From: DASVWH01 sp036389715
Lineage (GTDB): Bacteria; Acidobacteriota; Blastocatellia; Pyrinomonadales; Pyrinomonadaceae
Assembly: GCA_036389715.1 (NCBI GenBank)
Contig: DASVWH010000051.1
Span: 1 to 64,000, forward strand
DNA: 64,000 bases
Reading direction: 5' to 3'
Shown one piece after another: positions 59,526-64,000 of the stretch (the first letter of the stretch is position 1; the number at the start of each line of letters is the position of its first letter). Position numbers and translations under genes: made by a program. The notes under the pieces are model-generated. The model was not told where the DNA came from. It saw only the letters and a program-made list of their open reading frames with translations, and made no database searches.

Positions 59526-60050
59526 TCAGTCAACGACGAACTCGACCGATTGGACCTGGTAACCGGCCGACGCGCTGCCGCCGACCCGCATGATTAATCC
59601 GCCCCCCTCATAGTAGTAGCCGCAGATTTGAGCGCCCTCCTCTTCATTGCAGCCCTGAAACTGCATTCCGCCGCCCGTCTCCTTGAAGAGCTTGGCGACG
59701 GCAGCTTCCGAGGCGACCGCCGCTGCCGCCGTCCGATCCTTCGCCTGCCAAGCCTTGTAGAGCCTCTGCGCGGCGTCTTCCGGGCTGGAGGCTTTGCCGC
59801 CGCCGCCGCTGCTCTGCCCGCCGATGTTGGCATTGCTCGTCGCGGGGCTCGGCGACGGGCTGGCCGCGACGTTCGCGTTCGCAGTCGTCGTCGTGCTGCT
59901 CGACGTTGAGGTCGAAGTGCTGTTGGGCCGGACGTTCGCCGTGTTGCTGTTGGAGTTGTTGCCGCCGTCCTTGTTGCAGGCCGCCGCAAAGATGCAGAGG
60001 GCCAGGATGACGGCGAGAGAAGTTAAACGAGAATTACCGATTTTTCGCAT
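59526..60050 (-). CDS. Predicted lipoprotein with Ser/Thr-rich linker
   Basis: A 174-aa protein with lipobox FAAAC (Cys25) after a short signal peptide. Residues ~27-85 are a low-complexity Asn/Ser/Thr/Pro linker (TSTSTSSSTTTTANAN), then a small globular domain (AAQRLYKAWQAKDRTAAAAV, CNEEEGAQICGYYYEGGG). The domain recalls NTF2-like or DUF4878-type lipoproteins in which a helix pair precedes a sheet; not certain. AGGAG lies about 10 nt before the ATG. Function unknown. Confidence 0.75.
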   Translation of the reverse strand: MRKIGNSRLTSLAVILALCIFAAACNKDGGNNSNSNTANVRPNSTSTSTSSSTTTTANANVAASPSPSPATSNANIGGQSSGGGGKASSPEDAAQRLYKAWQAKDRTAAAAVASEAAVAKLFKETGGGMQFQGCNEEEGAQICGYYYEGGGLIMRVGGSASAGYQVQSVEFVVD

Positions 60051-60216
60051 GTAGCGATGATCTCCTGTTGTCTGGTTGGAAAAGCAATGCTGATTTATGC
60101 CTTTGATGATTGGGCGACAGTTAAAGCTCAGGCGCGTGGCCCCGGAGAGAGAGCGCCTTGAGCGAAATCCGCGGCCGGTCTCGGCAAATTAGCGTGCGCT
60201 TGCTTTGCTCTCAGGC

Positions 60217-61272
60217 TCAATTCCTGTTGCGCCCGCGAATCTCGGTGTCCCAGTAGCGCAGCCACTCGCCGCCCTCGCGGCGCAGCAAGTCCCAGTCGAG
60301 CGGCATCCGCGTAAAAGGCTCGTTCATCCACGGCGGCAGTTGCGAGCGGTCCAGGTCCGTGCGCGCCGGGATGCGGTAATAGGTGCGCGCCGCGTAGGAG
60401 AGGCTTTCTGGCGTCGTCACGAACTCGTAGAAGCGGCGCGCCTCTTCCTGGTTGGGCGAGTTACGAATGACGGCGATGCCGTCGGTGATGACGGGCGTGC
60501 CGCTGCGGGGAATCACGTATGCCAGGTGAAAGTTCTTCTTGTCGCGGTAGAGCCAGATGTCGGGCATGTTCCAGAGACTGATGACGCCTTCGCCGCGTTC
60601 GAGCTTCTGCATCAGCAGGGTCGGGTCGGCCGTGTACTCATGGACGTTGGCATCCAGGCGACGCAGCCAGTCGTAGCCCGCCTGCGGAGAGTTGCTTCCC
60701 TGCGAGAAGCGCCAGATCATCGCGCCGAAAATCGCGCGCATCGAGTCCGAGGGGATGGGATTGCGAATCAAGACCTTGTCGCGCCACTTCGGGTCGAGCA
60801 CTTCGTCCCAATCGCGCGGCGCGTCTTCGGCGCGCACCAGCTCCGTGTTGTAGACGATCACTTCGGGAGTCTCGTAAGTGCCGTACCAGCGGTCCTGCGG
60901 GTCGCGCGAAGACTCAGGCACTTTGTCTGCCCAGGAGGGACGGTAGGGCGCGAGCAGGTTCTCTTCGGCCGCCGTCTGGTAGGTCGTGTGCGCCGCTCCC
61001 CACCAGAGGTCCGCCTGCGGGCGGTTGCGCTCGACGCGCAGCCGCGCCAGCACTTCCTGCGCGCCCATGTCCTGAAACTGCACGTCCACGTCCGGCTCGG
61101 CCTGCTTGTAGCGGTTGATGAAGTCGCGCAGCATGTCCTGGCCGTGCGGCGTGTAGATGAGCAGCCGCCGCCGTGCGCGCGTCCCGGAAGATTGACAGGC
61201 CGTCGAAAAGAGAAGCGACAGCAGCAGCAGGAATGCGGCGGCGAAGGCTAAGCGGCGTGCGTTGAAAACCAT
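60217..61272 (-). CDS. fbpA: Iron-type ABC transporter substrate-binding lipoprotein
   Basis: A 351-aa protein with a lipoprotein signal peptide ending FSTAC (Cys near 26). The mature protein is a periplasmic-binding fold of the FbpA/thiamine-binding group: LLIYTPHGQDMLRDFINRY at the first strand, ADLWWGAAHTTYQTA near 97, and TPVITDGIAVIRNSPNQEEA near 265. A Tyr-Tyr pair (TYYRIPAR) near the C-terminus may contribute to ligand binding, but iron cannot be proved from sequence. ATG 61272 is chosen since the signal peptide begins there. It likely serves the ATPase and permease encoded 2 kb away on the same strand. Confidence 0.85.
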   Translation of the reverse strand: MVFNARRLAFAAAFLLLLSLLFSTACQSSGTRARRRLLIYTPHGQDMLRDFINRYKQAEPDVDVQFQDMGAQEVLARLRVERNRPQADLWWGAAHTTYQTAAEENLLAPYRPSWADKVPESSRDPQDRWYGTYETPEVIVYNTELVRAEDAPRDWDEVLDPKWRDKVLIRNPIPSDSMRAIFGAMIWRFSQGSNSPQAGYDWLRRLDANVHEYTADPTLLMQKLERGEGVISLWNMPDIWLYRDKKNFHLAYVIPRSGTPVITDGIAVIRNSPNQEEARRFYEFVTTPESLSYAARTYYRIPARTDLDRSQLPPWMNEPFTRMPLDWDLLRREGGEWLRYWDTEIRGRNRN

Positions 61273-61519
61273 CTCTTTGCGATTGAGCGGCGGACTGTTT
61301 TCGATTGGTCGAACACGGAGTATGCTATCACACGAACTGCGCTCGCGCTCAAGGGGCGCGCCCGCCGCCTTCGAGAAACTTCTGGATGATTCGGCCGCCT
61401 TGCGGCTACAATGAGCGGCGGGGCTGTTAATCCGCAGCGGGTGAATCACCGGCGGGGCGGGTCAATCAAAGAGGTGCGTCCGGGTCTCGGCAGACGACGG
61501 GGCGCAGGGAAGGGGCAAA

Positions 61520-61795
61520 GTGGCTGCGAGTCTCAAGAGAAGGATGCTGCGCGCGGGCGGGTGGCGCGTGGCCAAGCGCCTTATCAAGCCGCTGCCGGTC
61601 GTCGGCTCGCTGCTGGCGCTCAGCCTGGCGGGCGGCGAGGTCAGGCGCAAGGGCCTCGTGCGCGGCGCGCTGCACGTCGGCCTGGACGTGACGCCCGTCA
61701 TCGGCGCGGCCAAGGGATTCATCGAAATCTTCACGGGCGACCTTATTCCAGACAGGGAGCGAGAGCCCGCCCGCAGGCTCAAAGAGAAAGGCTGA
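61520..61795 (+). CDS. Small membrane-associated protein of unknown function
   Basis: A 91-aa protein starting at GTG with AAGGGG 5-6 nt upstream. It is basic at both ends, with two glycine-rich hydrophobic segments (PLPVVGSLLALSLAGGE and LDVTPVIGAAKGFIEIF) that could insert into the membrane. No family is recognised. It lies alone between the binding-protein gene (divergent) and the small-RNA candidate. Confidence 0.6.
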   Translation: MAASLKRRMLRAGGWRVAKRLIKPLPVVGSLLALSLAGGEVRRKGLVRGALHVGLDVTPVIGAAKGFIEIFTGDLIPDREREPARRLKEKG

Positions 61796-61889
61796 GCGCC
61801 GGGCTTAGCCCTATGCCGCAGGAATCATTACACTTCCATCGCTGATCGCTCCTCTTTCAGACGTTTTCCCGGTTTGCAAAAAATAGGTA

Positions 61890-61918
61890 TTGACGTGGAT
61901 TTTAGTGCGGCGTAGAAT
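61890..61918 (+). promoter_or_regulatory. Sigma70-type promoter of the small-RNA candidate
   Basis: TTGACG at 61890-61895, 17-bp spacer, TAGAAT at 61913-61918. No gene with coding character lies downstream on this strand before the terminator. Confidence 0.7.
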
Positions 61919-61924
61919 GCGCGG

Positions 61925-62040
61925 CACAATGGGCGGGTGCTGAATGTATCCGTCAGCGCCGGGCGGTGTGAGGACGTCAGGCGTAGTGCGTAATAGAGAC
62001 GAAAGCGGCGAGTTCCCGGGAACTCGCCGCTTTTACTTTC
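61925..62040 (+). ncRNA. Candidate small RNA (~115 nt)
   Basis: Predicted transcript from the promoter at 61890-61918 to the terminator palindrome. The body is GC-rich and does not match SRP RNA, 6S, RNase P or tmRNA features that I can recognise. A short open frame (ATG at 61944) runs through the terminator stem and is probably not translated. Part of the transcript may be antisense to the 3' untranslated region of gatA, whose stop is at 62132. Confidence 0.4.
62002..62040. terminator. Perfect palindromic terminator
   Basis: A 32-bp perfect palindrome (62002-62017 with 62018-62033, aaagcggcgagttccc and its complement) followed by ttttactttct. The A-run on the left makes it usable in both directions, so it may also end the gatA transcript. 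Confidence 0.8.
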
Positions 62041-62131
62041 TCACGAGCTGGTTGCCGCCTCCCCTCAAGATTCTCAAGCCGCCCGACTCCAGTGCTTTCG
62101 AGCCGCGGCCGCGTCGGACTCCATGCCAGGC

Positions 62132-63670
62132 TCAGGCTCTCGCGGCGTGGACGCGCGGCCTGGCGTTGAAGGGCTCTGCCTGCTCGTAAGCGTGCGAGAG
62201 GCGCAGCAGCGTGCCCTCCGACCAGTGCGGCCCGAGCAGTTGGAGGCCGATGGGCAGGCCCTTCGAGGAGAGCCCGCACGGGATGGAGATGCCCGGAATC
62301 CCCGCCAGATTGGCCGTGCACGTGTAAATGTCGTTGAGATACATCGCCAGCGGGTCGTCCACCTTCTCGCCGAGCAGGAAGGCCGTGGTCGGAGTGGTCG
62401 GCGTCGCTATCGCGTCGCACTGCTCGAAGGCTTTGCGGAAATCATCCCGGATCAGGGTTCGCACCTGCTGCGCCTTGCGGTAGTAGGCTTCGTAGTAGCC
62501 GGACGAGAGCACGTAAGTCCCGAGCATGATGCGCCGCTTGACCTCCGCGCCGAAGCCTTCGTCGCGCGTCCGGCTGTACATCTCGCGCAGCGTCCCCGAC
62601 TCCTCCGCGCGAAAGCCGTAGCGCACGCCGTCGTAACGCGCCAGGTTAGACGATGCCTCGGCCGTCGCGATGATGTAGTAGACGGCGATGCAATACTTCG
62701 CGTGCGGCAGCTCGACCTCGACGATTTCAGCGCCGAGCCCGCGGTAAACCTCTATCGCACGCTCGACCGCCGCGCGCACCTCCTCGTCCACTCCCTCGCC
62801 CAGCAGCTCAAGCGGGACGCCGATGCGCGCTCCCTGCGCGCCGTTCGCAATCTCGGCCCGGTAATCCGGGACGGGAACATCCGCGGTCGTCGAATCGTTG
62901 GCGTCGCGCCCGGCAATCACGCCGAGCACGGCCGCGACATCGCGCGCCTCCCGGCCGAAGATGCCTATCTGGTCGAGCGACGAGCCGAAGGCGACCAGGC
63001 CGTAGCGCGAGATGCGTCCATAGGTCGGCTTGAAGCCGACGATGCCGCAGAGCGACGCGGGCTGGCGAACCGAGCCTCCCGTCTCGGAGCCGAGCGCGGC
63101 CGGGACTATCCCAGCCGCGACCGCAGCCGCCGAGCCGCCGCTCGAACCGCCCGGCACGAGCGCGGTGTCCCAGGGATTCCTGACCGGCCCGAAGGCTGAG
63201 TTCTCGTTGCTCGAACCCATCGCAAACTCGTCGCAGTTGGTCTTGGCGATGATGACGGCCCCGGCCGCGTTGAGCCGCTCGACGACCGTCGCGTTGTACG
63301 GCGGGTGATAGTTGGCCAGAATCCGCGAACCGCACGTAGCCTGAAGCCCGCGCACGCAGATGTTGTCTTTGAGCACGACCGGGATACCGGCCAGCGCCTG
63401 ACCGATTAAATTAGGCTCAAGGGCAGCCTCGCGCGGCCACTGCATTCCGGTCGCGTCAGCCACTGCCATTTGTGCCCGCGCCCCGTCGGTCGCCGCGTCC
63501 AGTTCTTCCGCGCGGCCGAGCGCGCCCCCGCGGTCAATCTGCAAGAATGCGTTGAGCGTCCCGTTGAGCCTCTCGGCGGAGTCGAGCGCGTATTCAATGA
63601 TCGCACGCGCCGAGGTCTGCCCCTGCGAGAGACGCGCGCGCAACTGTTCGATGCTGTTTTCTGCCGTCAT
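62132..63670 (-). CDS. gatA: Asp-tRNA(Asn)/Glu-tRNA(Gln) amidotransferase subunit A
   Basis: A 512-aa amidase-signature enzyme that releases ammonia from glutamine for transamidation of mischarged tRNAs. The Ser-cisSer-Lys triad is intact: Lys101 in VVLKDNICVRG, Ser176 in PGGSSGGSAAA and Ser200 in SETGGSVRQPA. NCDEFAMGSSNENSAFGPV near 145 is specific for GatA among amidases. The length fits the family (~480-510). It lies 89 nt after gatC in the same direction, as an operon. GatB is not in view. Confidence 0.95.
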   Translation of the reverse strand: MTAENSIEQLRARLSQGQTSARAIIEYALDSAERLNGTLNAFLQIDRGGALGRAEELDAATDGARAQMAVADATGMQWPREAALEPNLIGQALAGIPVVLKDNICVRGLQATCGSRILANYHPPYNATVVERLNAAGAVIIAKTNCDEFAMGSSNENSAFGPVRNPWDTALVPGGSSGGSAAAVAAGIVPAALGSETGGSVRQPASLCGIVGFKPTYGRISRYGLVAFGSSLDQIGIFGREARDVAAVLGVIAGRDANDSTTADVPVPDYRAEIANGAQGARIGVPLELLGEGVDEEVRAAVERAIEVYRGLGAEIVEVELPHAKYCIAVYYIIATAEASSNLARYDGVRYGFRAEESGTLREMYSRTRDEGFGAEVKRRIMLGTYVLSSGYYEAYYRKAQQVRTLIRDDFRKAFEQCDAIATPTTPTTAFLLGEKVDDPLAMYLNDIYTCTANLAGIPGISIPCGLSSKGLPIGLQLLGPHWSEGTLLRLSHAYEQAEPFNARPRVHAARA

Positions 63671-63759
63671 AAGAGGTTCCGCTGGCGTCGCCTGCGGCGC
63701 GTCTGCGCCCGGCGCGGTGGGGCCGGACGCGAGAGGCGCGGGAAGCGTCGCTGTTGAGC

Positions 63760-64000
63760 TTAAAAATTCTCCGTTTCGGGGGACCCGGCCAGGACTTTCG
63801 GCACGCGGAAATGGCCGGACGCGGGATCGGGCGCTTGGTCCAGCGCGAGCTGCTGGCCGAGCGAGGGACGCGCCCCGTCCTCGCGCGCTGAATCGGTCCG
63901 CTCGCCCTCGGGCGTCAACCCTCCGAGCGCCGGTTCTATCCGGCTCGTGTCGAGCTCGTTCAACTGCTCGACGTAGGCCACGATGCCCGCTATCTGCGAC
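63760..64000 (-). CDS. gatC: Amidotransferase subunit C, 5' end beyond the window
   Basis: Minus-strand frame open to the window edge. The visible part begins SQIAGIVAYVEQLNELDTS, which is the conserved helix and loop of GatC, and ends HFRVPKVLAGSPETENF, the typical C-terminus that wraps GatA. About 80 residues are present; the N-terminal helix lies outside. An internal GTG at 63981 is not the start. GatC stabilises the GatA-GatB complex, and gatA follows directly. Confidence 0.9.
   Translation of the reverse strand, partial: SQIAGIVAYVEQLNELDTSRIEPALGGLTPEGERTDSAREDGARPSLGQQLALDQAPDPASGHFRVPKVLAGSPETENF

Larger units (their letters stand above)
61796..62131. other. Intergenic region carrying a small-RNA candidate
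   Basis: A 336-bp spacer between the 91-aa gene and the 3' end of gatA. It contains a near-consensus promoter (61890-61918) and a perfect 32-bp palindrome with T-rich tail (62002-62040); see those entries. Confidence 0.6.

Noticed and set aside
60205..61251. Plus-strand open frame of 348 codons opposite the binding-protein gene
   Set aside because: Val/Arg-rich shadow; the minus frame has a lipoprotein signal peptide and a complete binding-protein fold.
61944..62189. 81-codon frame starting within the small-RNA candidate
   Set aside because: It passes through the terminator palindrome and into the 3' end of gatA; no ribosome-binding site.
1..64000. tRNA, rRNA, CRISPR arrays, insertion sequences and integrases
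   Set aside because: I saw no T-loop/anticodon pattern, no regularly spaced repeats and no transposase or recombinase motifs. A covariance-model scan could still find a missed tRNA.

Overview
High-GC bacterial chromosome segment with densely packed genes. The combination of DUF4214 proteins in an exopolysaccharide locus, a secreted matrixin-like metalloprotease, secreted M14 and PIG-L hydrolases with accessory domains, a lone deoxyhypusine-synthase homologue and many TPR proteins suggests an Acidobacteriota genome, probably class Blastocatellia. This placement is an inference from gene content; no rRNA or tRNA gene was found to confirm it. No CRISPR array, prophage or insertion sequence is visible.

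Region 1 (1-22.8 kb) is a surface-polysaccharide locus: four GT4 glycosyltransferases, a DUF4214/coiled-coil/methyltransferase fusion, a multi-spanning membrane protein carrying DUF4214, a DUF4214-FkbM methyltransferase, a secreted DUF4214 protein, a Wzt-like ATPase with carbohydrate-binding C-terminus and a Wzm-like permease on opposite strands around a secreted metalloprotease, and an O-antigen-ligase-type protein with a PDZ-like insert. Inside it sits a compact set resembling mycobacterial DprE1, DprE2 and the UbiA-type phosphoribosyltransferase, predicting polyprenyl-phosphoryl-D-arabinose synthesis.

Region 2 (23-36.7 kb) is mixed housekeeping and unknown genes: a large TPR protein, a small membrane protein, thiE, thiD, a cyclophilin, a HAD phosphatase, threonine synthase, a TPR/alkaline-phosphatase-superfamily pair, an orphan ABC ATPase, and a cyclase-toroid-like protein followed by a methyltransferase.

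Region 3 (36.8-46.7 kb) handles nitrogen and polyamines: agmatinase, a convergent HicB/HicA pair, a deoxyhypusine-synthase-like enzyme, arginine decarboxylase, then glutamine synthetase under a consensus promoter and its adenylyltransferase GlnE.

Region 4 (46.9-64 kb) contains small unknown proteins, large secreted M14 and PIG-L family hydrolases flanking a WG-repeat protein, lipoproteins, an iron-type ABC transporter (ATPase, fused permease, separate binding lipoprotein), a candidate small RNA, and gatA/gatC, with gatC running off the right edge.

Two window-wide patterns stand out. Several genes lacking a Shine-Dalgarno have a -10 hexamer exactly 7 nt before the start codon, suggesting leaderless transcripts. 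Many gene ends carry long imperfect inverted repeats built from AT-rich heptamers or purine/pyrimidine tracts.
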